From positions 1-64,000 of the forward strand of contig CAZIXF010000025.1 of NCBI GenBank assembly GCA_964543195.1: DNA of 64,000 nucleotides, read 5' to 3'. Numbering within the stretch: position 1 is the first letter of the stretch; each line of letters starts with the position of its first letter. This DNA is from JAGTVG01 sp964543195 (GTDB lineage Bacteria > Bacteroidota > Bacteroidia > Cytophagales > Cyclobacteriaceae). The notes under the pieces are model-generated. The model ran no database searches. It had not been told where the DNA came from and saw nothing but the letters and a program-made list of their open reading frames with translations. The translations under genes and the position numbers were made by a program. Of the stretch, positions 36,735 through 44,549 are shown in pieces.

Positions 36735-36762
36735 GCAGTTAACAAATCATTTTGTGAACTGC
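36735..36762 (-). terminator. Hairpin with T-run on the minus strand
   Basis: The stem GCAGTTAACAAA/TTTGTGAACTGC has 11 of 12 pairs. On the minus strand it is followed by TTTTTTTATTT, a good intrinsic-terminator pattern. It could end the tRNA-Arg transcript about 280 nt downstream of the tRNA. Confidence 0.5.
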
Positions 36763-36920
36763 CATTTAAATAATCTTAATTACCAGGGATATCCTTTTTC
36801 AAGGATGAACGTACTTGTTAAAACACCGAGGTACCGAAATCCTTCCCGGCCAGGAAAAATCTTAAATAATAATTATGGGATTGCTCCTCCTGCGTCGGCG
36901 CGATCCTTAAAATGCGGGCT

Positions 36921-37041
36921 GCAATCGAAAACCCGCCTCGCTTCGCTCGGTCCGGATTTTTCTTTTTCACCTTTTATAAAAGCAAGCTTTTAACGAGCTG
37001 AAAAAGAAAAACCCGACGCGAAACGCCGGATTTTCGATTGC
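36921..37041. repeat. Long imperfect inverted repeat abutting the tRNA-Arg 3' end
   Basis: GCAATCGAAAA (36921-36931) is inverted as TTTTCGATTGC (37031-37041). A second pair, TTTTTCTTTTTCA and TGAAAAAGAAAAA, is nested inside, with GC-rich arms and a central AAAGCAAGCTTTT. The outer arm's last base is the tRNA discriminator position. Confidence 0.65.
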
Positions 37042-37114
37042 GACCGACACAGGATTCAAACCTGTAACCTCCTGATCCGTAGTCAGGTGCTCTATTCAGT
37101 TGAGCTAGTCGGCC
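37041..37114 (-). tRNA. tRNA-Arg (anticodon ACG)
   Basis: A 74-nt cloverleaf on the minus strand. The acceptor stem is GGCCGAC/GTCGGTC with one G-U pair and discriminator G. The D-arm is GCTC...GAGC, the anticodon stem CCTGA/TCAGG with loop CTACGGA (anticodon ACG, read after A-to-I editing), and the T-arm ACAGG-TTTGAAT-CCTGT. CCA is not encoded. Confidence 0.95.
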
Positions 37115-37350
37115 ATTGTTATTGTATGCACAAAACCCTTTTGCTGAATCCGGATACCTTCACCATTCTGCCGTGTTAGATGTACATCCGATGCCGGATC
37201 ATAGTTTATTTATACTCAATCATATGGGCGACCACCATCGACCCGTTTCTCCCACCAGTTTGCCGTCTGAAGTCACAGGTCCGTTCATCCGTCCACGTTT
37301 TCTGCGGGATTTCCGCCTCCGGCCTTCAACTTCCGCCTTCCGCCCTCAGT

Positions 37351-37462
37351 CCTCCATCTTCCATCTTCCATCTTCCATCCTCCATCCTCCATCCTCCATC
37401 TTCCATCTTCCATCTTCCATCCTCCATCTTCCATCCTCCATCTTCCATCTTCCATCTTCCAT
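37351..37462. repeat. Heptamer tandem repeat, 16 copies
   Basis: Sixteen consecutive 7-bp units, each CTTCCAT or CCTCCAT, with no other variation. Degenerate related CTTCCGC units precede them (about 37325-37345). Frames through it encode only low-complexity peptide and I do not consider them genes. Confidence 0.92.
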
Positions 37463-37540
37463 CCACCACCTAACCGTGCAAAAATAACCAATATTCCCTC
37501 CATTAAAAAAAAATAATTCCTCATCCTTTCTAAAATGTAG

Positions 37541-37548
37541 TACCTTTG
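37541..37548 (+). promoter_or_regulatory. Candidate -7 element for the outer-membrane barrel gene
   Basis: TACCTTTG followed by CCGCC is a textbook Bacteroidota -7 element, 64 bp before the start at 37612. The -33 is not clear. Confidence 0.5.
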
Positions 37549-37611
37549 CCGCCGTTATGTGTGTAACCTATAATACAGATTACCAACAAACAAAATATAT
37601 CAAAACTCAAA

Positions 37612-38352
37612 ATGTTACTACGATTTATATTAATTAGTGCATTGTTTTTCTTGCCAGGTTTAATTTTTGCCCAGGGTACTTCCGGCTCAGCACATGAATA
37701 TCCCGAAGGAGCAAGACCTGATGTGCCAGGCCAGTTGGGTGTTGAATTCGGCATGACGCTCGTCCCTGATTTCCCTGATGAATTGAGCCTGAATTTTATC
37801 GGAACCAACACTTTCAGTGGTTACTATAAGTATGACGTGTATATTCCGGATTCAAAATTTTCTTTTCATCCCGGAGTGGCCATTACCTCGATGAAATATT
37901 CTTTCAGCAATAATGTTACCCTGTCATCCGAACTGGTTAATGACGATTATCAAACCCTGTTGCTGGGCCTTGATTCCATTGGATCCGACAGGCTTTATAA
38001 AAAATCATTATTAAAGACTACCTATTTTGAGGTACCCCTTGAATTCACTTTCCGCACCAATCAGGAATTTCCAAAACGATCATTCAAGTTTACCTTAGGT
38101 GCAAAGGGGGGTGTTCTGATCTCGTCAAAAACAAAGGTCAAATTCGAGCAGGATAATCAGAATAAGGTGATCAAACAGAAAGAACGATATGATCTGAGCC
38201 TGTTTAAAGTTACCGCGGTCGCAAGGATAGGCTATGGCAGCTTCAACCTTTTTTACAATTACAGTCTACTGCCGGTTTTCGAAAAAAATAAAGGACCTCT
38301 GGATACAGAGGCCAATCGTATGACCTTTGGTATTTCACTGGATCTTTTCTGA
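37612..38352 (+). CDS. Outer-membrane beta-barrel protein
   Basis: A 246-residue protein with a signal peptide ending IFAQG. Alternating amphipathic strands (GVEFGMTLVPDF, FKFTLGAKGGVLI, VARIGYGSFNLFYNYSLLPVF) end in the barrel-closing ISLDLF. It resembles the OmpA-like/porin-family barrel group of Bacteroidota; the function is unknown. Its stop abuts the end of the convergent membrane protein gene. Confidence 0.75.
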   Translation: MLLRFILISALFFLPGLIFAQGTSGSAHEYPEGARPDVPGQLGVEFGMTLVPDFPDELSLNFIGTNTFSGYYKYDVYIPDSKFSFHPGVAITSMKYSFSNNVTLSSELVNDDYQTLLLGLDSIGSDRLYKKSLLKTTYFEVPLEFTFRTNQEFPKRSFKFTLGAKGGVLISSKTKVKFEQDNQNKVIKQKERYDLSLFKVTAVARIGYGSFNLFYNYSLLPVFEKNKGPLDTEANRMTFGISLDLF

Positions 38353-38973
38353 TCAGGACAAGAGATATATGCTGAAAAAACAAATTATAAAACCCAGCGC
38401 GAAACCACTGTATACTTCCCGTGATGTATGCGCATTTAACTCGAGCCTGGCAGAGATGATAACACCTGCCAGCAGAATAATAACAATAAAGGGCCATATG
38501 AGATCTGATCCCGGGAACAGATAGATGATGGCCAGAAAAGAACCCGCCAGACATCCTGCTCCCGCTGAATGAACGCTTATCTTCATGAATACGGTAATGA
38601 TTGTGATCAATGCCACTACCCCTGATGCTCCCACAAATATGGACATAAGAAAATCATTCACCTGGATTTTGATATTGAAAAGATAGGTGGTCAGCATATA
38701 AAAAAGCGTGATAAACACAAAGGGTAAGATCCTTTCTTTCCTGTTTTCCAGGTTCAGGCTGCTGATGGTGGATGTAGTCCGAAGGCCCAGCATACTAAAG
38801 AGCGGGATAATAAAGGTAGTGATGAAAATAAGCAGAAGAACATACAACATCACTTTACCCGACATGGGTTGCAGCGCTTCAGGCAGGAATTCCATGATGA
38901 TGAAATACAATAAAGAGGGCATCACTAAGGGATGAAAAATATACGAAACGATTTTGGCTGGAATTTTCCCCAC
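38353..38973 (-). CDS. PAP2-like integral membrane protein
   Basis: A 206-residue protein with six or so transmembrane helices. The C-terminal segment ARLELNAHTSREVYSGFALGF resembles the last motif of PAP2 phosphatases, and SVHSAGAGCLAGSF the middle one, but the first phosphatase motif is not clear, so activity is uncertain. The GTG start overlaps the rpoN stop (TAGTG), so it is co-translated with rpoN, an arrangement I believe recurs in the phylum. Confidence 0.7.
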   Translation of the reverse strand: MGKIPAKIVSYIFHPLVMPSLLYFIIMEFLPEALQPMSGKVMLYVLLLIFITTFIIPLFSMLGLRTTSTISSLNLENRKERILPFVFITLFYMLTTYLFNIKIQVNDFLMSIFVGASGVVALITIITVFMKISVHSAGAGCLAGSFLAIIYLFPGSDLIWPFIVIILLAGVIISARLELNAHTSREVYSGFALGFIICFFSIYLLS

Positions 38974-40418
38974 TACAGTTCTTTTCTTAATCGTGCTACT
39001 GGAATATTCAGTTGTTCACGGTATTTTGCCACGGTCCTTCGAGCAATATTATATCCTTTGGCTTTCAATAGTTTTTCAAGCTTATCATCCGACAGGGGTT
39101 TACTTTTATCTTCCCGATCCACCAGATCTTTGAGTGACTGTTTCACCTCCCTGCTGCTCACATCTTCACCGGATTCCGTGCTGATCCCTTCAGAAAAGAA
39201 ATACTTCAATGGGTACATGCCAAATTCAGTCTGAACGGATTTACTGTTGGCTACCCTGGATACGGTGGAAATATCCATATTGATCCTTGTAGCGATATCT
39301 TTCAGGATCATCGGTTTCAGCTTGGACTCGTCTCCGGTAAGGAAAAAATCATATTGAAAATCAATGATGGCCTCCATGGTATTCAGAAGCGTGTATTGTC
39401 GCTGCTTAATGGCATCGATAAACCATTTGGCCGAATCAAGTTTTTGTTTTACAAAGGATATGGTCTGTTTAAGTTTCTGATCCTTTTTTTTGCTTTTATC
39501 AAAGGCATCGAGCATGTCTGCATATGATTTGCTGATCCTCAATTCGGGAGCATTTTTTGAATTTAAGGTAAGTTCAAGCTTGCCGTTATTATTGGTGATT
39601 ATGAAATCGGGCAACAAATATTGGGTTTTTACTTCGCTTTCAGCGCTGCTGCTGCCGGGTTTCGGATTAAGCTTGGTAATAATATTGATCGCCTCTTTCA
39701 GTTCTTCCTCTTCGATATTCAGTTTTTTTATGATTTTATCGTAATGCTTTTTCGTGAAGTCGTCATAATTATCTTCAAGAATACGAATGGCTAAATCCAG
39801 GTAAGGATCATGGTTTTCTCTTCTTCGCAGTTGAATTAAAAGACATTCCTTAAGATTTCGTGCTGCAATCCCGGGGGGATCAAATTCCTGGATTTTTGAA
39901 AGTATTTCTTCCAATTCCTCCAGGTCGGTTTCTATATTCTGGGAAAAGGCCAGATCATTTAGAATGGCTTCCATTTCCCGGCGGATATAGCCGTCGCTTT
40001 CGATACTCCCGATCAACTGTTCTCCTATTTTCCGCTGCCGTTCATCGAGTTTCAGGAAGCCAAGTTGATCCTTGAGATTATCGATCAATGTGTCGGTACT
40101 TACAATGGGTATGGATTTATCTTCTTCATCGGCACTTCTTCCGTCACCCTGCATTTTATAACCCGCATAATCGTCGGAAAGATAATCTTCGATACTCAGG
40201 TCATCATCCGCCGGTTCCGTTTCTTCCTCTAAATCCAGCTCATCCGTCGTATCGGCTTCGGTTTCTTCCGTCCCCTCTTCAAGTACAGGATTGTTTTCGA
40301 GCTCCTGTTCCACGCGGGTTTCCAGTTCAGCCGTTGGAATTTGCAATAACTTGATAAACTGAATCTGTTGCGGAGACAGCTTTTGTGATAATGTCTGTAT
40401 TAAACCAAGTTTTTGCAT
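38973..40418 (-). CDS. rpoN: RNA polymerase sigma-54 factor
   Basis: A 481-residue sigma factor. The Q/L-rich activator-interacting region I is at residues 1-47 (LIQTLSQKLSPQQIQFIKLLQIP), an acidic linker covers about 48-100, and the core-binding and HTH regions follow. The invariant RpoN box ARRTVAKYRE is at 459-468. It directs transcription from -24/-12 promoters with enhancer-binding ATPases, none of which are in the window. Confidence 0.97.
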   Translation of the reverse strand: MQKLGLIQTLSQKLSPQQIQFIKLLQIPTAELETRVEQELENNPVLEEGTEETEADTTDELDLEEETEPADDDLSIEDYLSDDYAGYKMQGDGRSADEEDKSIPIVSTDTLIDNLKDQLGFLKLDERQRKIGEQLIGSIESDGYIRREMEAILNDLAFSQNIETDLEELEEILSKIQEFDPPGIAARNLKECLLIQLRRRENHDPYLDLAIRILEDNYDDFTKKHYDKIIKKLNIEEEELKEAINIITKLNPKPGSSSAESEVKTQYLLPDFIITNNNGKLELTLNSKNAPELRISKSYADMLDAFDKSKKKDQKLKQTISFVKQKLDSAKWFIDAIKQRQYTLLNTMEAIIDFQYDFFLTGDESKLKPMILKDIATRINMDISTVSRVANSKSVQTEFGMYPLKYFFSEGISTESGEDVSSREVKQSLKDLVDREDKSKPLSDDKLEKLLKAKGYNIARRTVAKYREQLNIPVARLRKEL

Positions 40419-40434
40419 ATATATTTCCCGATAA

Positions 40435-40442
40435 CAAAGCTA
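40435..40442 (-). promoter_or_regulatory. Candidate -7 element for rpoN
   Basis: On the minus strand TAGCTTTG lies 16 bp before the rpoN start. The leader would be very short and no -33 is seen. Confidence 0.3.
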
Positions 40443-40601
40443 ATCAATCAGGTTAATTGTATATATTAAAGATATATAATTTCTATAAAATCATTGATAA
40501 AAACATCAATATATCGTTTTTTTGCAAACCATATTTTCATTCTCTCCTGGCCGGATCCTGAATTGATTTTCACTGGCTTGCGATGGATTTGAATTAGATA
40601 G

Positions 40602-42059
40602 TTGACAAAAATGACAAATCTTAGGACAAAGATAAAACAATTATTTCTAACTGCACCAACCGGTGAAGAGACCGTGGTTAAAGGTTGGGTAAGGACAAAA
40701 AGAGAAAGTAAAAATGTAATATTTCTAGCCCTGAATGACGGATCCTGTCTGGCAAATCTACAGATAGTACTCGACCCTGCCCGTTTCCCGGAAGGACTTA
40801 TCAAGGACATCACCACCGGTGCCTGCCTCTCGGTTTCGGGCAAGGTAGTGGAGTCTTTTGGTAAAGGCCAAAAGATAGAAATTCATGCGACCGGTCTCGA
40901 GATCCTTGGCAAAGCTGATCCGGAAGAATATCCCCTGCAACCTAAAAAACATTCTCTGGAATTTTTACGTGAGATCGCGCATTTCCGTCCCAGGACAAAT
41001 ACTTTCGGTGCCGTTTACAGGATAAGGCATGCCATGATCTTTGCAGTCCATAAATTTTTCAATGAACGTGGTTTTCTGAATATTCATACCCCGATCATTA
41101 CCGCTTCGGATGCGGAAGGAGCAGGTGAGATGTTCAGGGTTTCTACCTTAAACCTCAACGACCTGCCTAGGAATGAAGATGGATCGATCGATTTCAGCAG
41201 GGATTTTTTTGAACGTGAAACCAATCTTACTGTTTCAGGCCAGCTTGAAGCTGAACTGGGCGCGCTTGCCCTGTCCGATGTATATACTTTTGGGCCAACT
41301 TTCAGGGCGGAAAATTCTAATACGACAAGGCATCTGGCTGAATTCTGGATGATCGAGCCTGAAATGGCATTTTATGATCTCAACGATAATATGGATCTTG
41401 CAGAGGATTTTCTCAAATACCTGATTCGATATGCACTTGAAAATTGCAAGGAAGACCTGGAGTTCCTGAATAAAAGAGCGCAGGATGAAGAAATGAACAA
41501 AAAGAAAGAGGAACGAAGCGAAATGAACCTCCTTGAACGATTGAATTTTGTGATCGAAAATAAATTTGAACGTCTGAGTTATACCGAGGCTTTCGGAATC
41601 CTCAAAAATTCAAAACCCAATAAAAAGAAGAAATTCCAGTACCCGGTCGATAATTGGGGAACCGATCTTCAATCTGAACATGAACGGTATCTCGTGGAAA
41701 AATATTTCAAAAAGCCCGTTATCCTGTTTGATTATCCAAAAGATATCAAGGCATTTTATATGCGGCAGAATGACGATGGCAAAACGGTACGGGCTATTGA
41801 TATTTTATTTCCGGGAATCGGAGAAATTGTTGGCGGTTCGCAAAGAGAGGAGCGACTGGAAAAACTTACCACCCGGATTAAAGAATTGGATATCGATGAG
41901 AATAATCTATGGTGGTATCTGGATACCCGGAAATTCGGTAGTGCGCCACATAGTGGTTTTGGCCTTGGTTTTGAACGGTTTCTGCAGTTTGTTACGGGTA
42001 TGAACAATATCAGGGATGTGATCCCTTTTCCGCGAACCCCGGGTAATGCCGAATTCTGA
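40602..42059 (+). CDS. asnS: Asparaginyl-tRNA synthetase
   Basis: A 485-residue class IIb synthetase. The OB-fold anticodon-binding domain covers about residues 20-110 (VVKGWVRTKRESKNVIFLALNDGS, here abbreviated). The catalytic domain has HTPIITASDAEGAGEMF, FGPTFRAENSNTTRHLAEFWM (motif 2) and GFGLGFERFLQFVTG (motif 3). An internal insertion with a KKKEERSEMN segment is common in AsnRS. It is monocistronic, with a normal length. Confidence 0.97.
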   Translation: MTKMTNLRTKIKQLFLTAPTGEETVVKGWVRTKRESKNVIFLALNDGSCLANLQIVLDPARFPEGLIKDITTGACLSVSGKVVESFGKGQKIEIHATGLEILGKADPEEYPLQPKKHSLEFLREIAHFRPRTNTFGAVYRIRHAMIFAVHKFFNERGFLNIHTPIITASDAEGAGEMFRVSTLNLNDLPRNEDGSIDFSRDFFERETNLTVSGQLEAELGALALSDVYTFGPTFRAENSNTTRHLAEFWMIEPEMAFYDLNDNMDLAEDFLKYLIRYALENCKEDLEFLNKRAQDEEMNKKKEERSEMNLLERLNFVIENKFERLSYTEAFGILKNSKPNKKKKFQYPVDNWGTDLQSEHERYLVEKYFKKPVILFDYPKDIKAFYMRQNDDGKTVRAIDILFPGIGEIVGGSQREERLEKLTTRIKELDIDENNLWWYLDTRKFGSAPHSGFGLGFERFLQFVTGMNNIRDVIPFPRTPGNAEF

Positions 42060-42069
42060 TTGCGCTTTT

Positions 42070-42450
42070 TTATTTTACTTTATGAAACTTGAAGGCCTGG
42101 TTGAACCGGGTGATCGGGTCTTTAATGATCAGAAGGTAATAACCTGCGGGAAATTCTTCCACCTTGATCTTGAATGTGCCCTTTGTGATCTCTTCAGGCT
42201 TTATATCAAGCGAATTTCCGATAATGTTGAATAATTCGAATTCCACCTTTTCCAACTCTGAATTTTCAATCTTGATAAAAAGGTTTTCAACAGCAGGATT
42301 GGGATAGATCTCGATCTTATTTTTCAGGACGATCTTGTCATTCTGGAAGTAGGGCAATTCCATACTCTTCTCATCCGCATACTCTGACTGAGCTTGCGCA
42401 AAGCCGATAAGTGTAAAATATGTAATGAGTAAGAGTAGAATTTGTTTCAT
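42070..42450 (-). CDS. Small secreted protein with type IX (type A) sorting domain
   Basis: A 126-residue protein with a signal peptide ending FAQAQ. Almost all of the mature part is a T9SS type A C-terminal domain: IEIYPNPAVENLFIKIE, FELFNIIGNSLDIK and GYYLLIIKDPITRFNQAFKFHKVK. It has essentially no cargo domain. It is convergent with asnS. Either it is a stand-alone sorting-domain protein or the remnant of a longer exported protein. Confidence 0.82.
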   Translation of the reverse strand: MKQILLLLITYFTLIGFAQAQSEYADEKSMELPYFQNDKIVLKNKIEIYPNPAVENLFIKIENSELEKVEFELFNIIGNSLDIKPEEITKGTFKIKVEEFPAGYYLLIIKDPITRFNQAFKFHKVK

Positions 42451-42632
42451 AGGCTAATTCAAAATTATGAATTTACTTTTATTAATAAAAGTCAAGCAAT
42501 TATTATTCCATTTTTTTTTGCAATAAAACCCAATACAAATCGTTAATCCGCCTTTCTAAATAAACGTTTTTTTGTCCTAAAATGTTCATTATTCTGCTCA
42601 ATATAATAAAAACAAGTATGATTATAAATATT

Positions 42633-44141
42633 TTAAGCTATTTTTTTTATTCTCTTAATAGATTGAGGTAAATAATCGATCAGGTCGCTGGCTGTTATTC
42701 CTTCTTCCTCAAGATCCCCGGCAGCCAGGTCGCCGGCTGATCCATGCAGGTAAATGCCAAGCATAGCGGCTTCGAGAGGGGGGTAGCGTTGAGCGAGAAT
42801 TCCCGTGATCATGCCGGTCAGCACATCACCGCTGCCTCCTGTAGCCATACCCGGATTTCCGGTGGAATTGAAAAGGATCCGGCCATCCGGCGATGAAATC
42901 GAAGTATAGGCCCCTTTTAAAACCACGATTACTTTGTTTTTTTCTGAAAATTCTCTTTGCCTGGCCAGCCTGTCAAAATGATTGTCACATTTCCCGGCCA
43001 ACCGTTCAAATTCTTTGGGATGAGGGGTCAGAATACTATTTTCAGGTAACTTTTTGATCAGCTCCTTATTCATTCCCAATATATTCAGTGCGTCTGCATC
43101 GAGAACAAGCGGGAAATCAATCTGGTCCAGTAATTTACCGAGCATGGCTATAGTCTGTTCTGAAGTGCCTATTCCGGGTCCAATACCTATAGTATCAAAA
43201 GGGCTTATGTCCGGAACCCGGGTAATCATGATTTCATCTGGATCCGTAATGGCCATAGCTTCCGGTATGCTGGTCTGTATTATTTCGTATCCACAGGAGG
43301 GAATGTTCATGGTCACCAGTCCGGCGCCGGACTTGAGGCAGGCCCTGGCACTGAGAACGGCCGCCCCCATTTTTCCCTTTCCCCCGGAAATAATAAGGAC
43401 GCGCCCAAAATGTCCCTTGTGTGAAAATTTCTTTCTTTTTTTCAGTATTGGACGGACATCATTTTCTTCAATGAAATGATAAGATGTATCGCATTCCCCG
43501 ATGAATTTTTTATCGAGCCCTATATCCGTGATGACAAAATCACCGACATAATCTTCGTTTTCAGGAATGAAAAAGGCCAGTTTCGGCATCTGAAACGAAA
43601 TGGTAAGATCAGGTTCTATGATTGAATCTCCTTCTGCCGGATGGTCCATGAAAAGCCCTGAGGCGATATCCACTGAAACCACCCGGCAGGATGATTGATT
43701 AATGCGATCGATCACATTGGAGTAAAAACCTTCCACGGGACGGGTCAGACCTGATCCGAAAATCGCATCGATCACCACATCCTTGGTATTCAATTCAGGA
43801 ATATCATCCTTCCCGTTTACCGGATCGATATGTATCAATTTTCTCAATCGCTGGTAATTGATTTTAAAATCATCCGAGCCCTTACCTTCTTCAAATCTTA
43901 CTGCAAACGCCCTTACCTCATAACCTTTTTCGATGAGTAAACGGGAGATAGCCAATCCATCACCCCCATTATTTCCGGTACCGCAGAATACCTTAACATT
44001 CCGCTCCTTACCAAAATGCAGGGTAAAAGTGCGGACAAATGATTCCGAAGCTCTCTCCATCAGATCGATGGATTCAATGGGTTCGTGTTTTATGGTATGG
44101 GCATCAGCCTTCCGGATATCTTCAGATGAAAGAATTTTCAT
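42633..44141 (-). CDS. nnr: Bifunctional NAD(P)H-hydrate epimerase/dehydratase
   Basis: A 502-residue metabolite-repair enzyme. The N-terminal YjeF_N epimerase domain (residues 1-215) has FCGTGNNGGDGLAISRLL. The C-terminal ribokinase-like ADP-dependent dehydratase domain (about 225-500) has GKMGAAVLSARACLKSGAGL and the catalytic NPGMATGGSGDVLTGMITG region. Together they restore hydrated NAD(P)H. The fusion is common in bacteria. It is monocistronic. Confidence 0.95.
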   Translation of the reverse strand: MKILSSEDIRKADAHTIKHEPIESIDLMERASESFVRTFTLHFGKERNVKVFCGTGNNGGDGLAISRLLIEKGYEVRAFAVRFEEGKGSDDFKINYQRLRKLIHIDPVNGKDDIPELNTKDVVIDAIFGSGLTRPVEGFYSNVIDRINQSSCRVVSVDIASGLFMDHPAEGDSIIEPDLTISFQMPKLAFFIPENEDYVGDFVITDIGLDKKFIGECDTSYHFIEENDVRPILKKRKKFSHKGHFGRVLIISGGKGKMGAAVLSARACLKSGAGLVTMNIPSCGYEIIQTSIPEAMAITDPDEIMITRVPDISPFDTIGIGPGIGTSEQTIAMLGKLLDQIDFPLVLDADALNILGMNKELIKKLPENSILTPHPKEFERLAGKCDNHFDRLARQREFSEKNKVIVVLKGAYTSISSPDGRILFNSTGNPGMATGGSGDVLTGMITGILAQRYPPLEAAMLGIYLHGSAGDLAAGDLEEEGITASDLIDYLPQSIKRIKKIA

Positions 44142-44308
44142 GATCTTAACATGTATTTTTACAATAAAAGATAAATAAAATAAGGCTCTTCCGGGAAGTT
44201 TTTCTGTAATAAATGTGAGGAAACAGGGATCCTCATGGAAAAATCATATAAATTCTGCCGGAATAAGGATGGGGGTGATTATTACACATAGTGGCTCAAC
44301 TTTAACTC

Positions 44309-44471
44309 ATGAGGCTGTCTCAAAAGTCCTTTGGTGGGAGAATATTCCGTTTCGTCAATTGAATTCGTTGATATCTTGATAAGAATAAGGTGAAATACTC
44401 AATTAATTCCATGAATGTGGGGACCTATCCCGTAACTTCTATAAATCACTTAACTTTTGAGACAGCCTCAT
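44309..44471. mobile_element. MITE-like element with perfect 19-bp terminal inverted repeats
   Basis: ATGAGGCTGTCTCAAAAGT (44309-44327) is exactly inverted at 44453-44471, enclosing about 125 bp with no open frame. The GAGGCTGTCTCAAAAG terminus resembles ends of insertion sequences found in Bacteroidota, which suggests a non-autonomous derivative. No clear target-site duplication is visible. Confidence 0.7.
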
Positions 44472-44534
44472 TAATGATTGATTCAAAGTCATACTTATGA
44501 GTATTAATGATTAACTCAAAGTCATACGATGAGT
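44470..44534. repeat. Two-copy 32-33 bp direct repeat
   Basis: ATTAATGATT, two or three variable bases, then CTCAAAGTCATAC-like sequence ending GATGAGT/TATGAGT, at 44470-44502 and 44503-44534. It directly adjoins the right end of the MITE-like element. Confidence 0.7.
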
Positions 44535-44549
44535 ATTTAATGAGTTCTG

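Larger units (their letters stand above)
36289..37040. other. Non-coding region with repeats
   Basis: About 750 bp with no supported gene. It includes the 11-bp tandem duplication at 36706, the hairpin at 36735 and the long imperfect inverted repeat at 36921-37041. A short minus-strand frame (36356-36460, 34 residues beginning MRTAFKYPIDFDGK) has a protein-like look and could be a gene remnant, but I cannot assign it. Confidence 0.5.
44142..44549. other. Intergenic region with MITE-like element and tandem repeats
   Basis: About 400 bp without a gene between nnr and leuA. It is largely occupied by the element at 44309-44471 and the two-copy repeat at 44470-44534. Confidence 0.7.

Noticed and set aside
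36501..36773. 90-residue frame in the region before tRNA-Arg
   Set aside because: It runs through the 11-bp duplication and the terminator-like hairpin; no recognisable features.
37351..37462. Possible CRISPR array
   Set aside because: Units are 7 bp with no spacers; it is a satellite.
37116..37524. Frames through the heptamer tract on both strands
   Set aside because: The peptides (repeated SSIFHLP or MEDGRW) arise because a 7-bp repeat is open in every frame; no gene-like ends.
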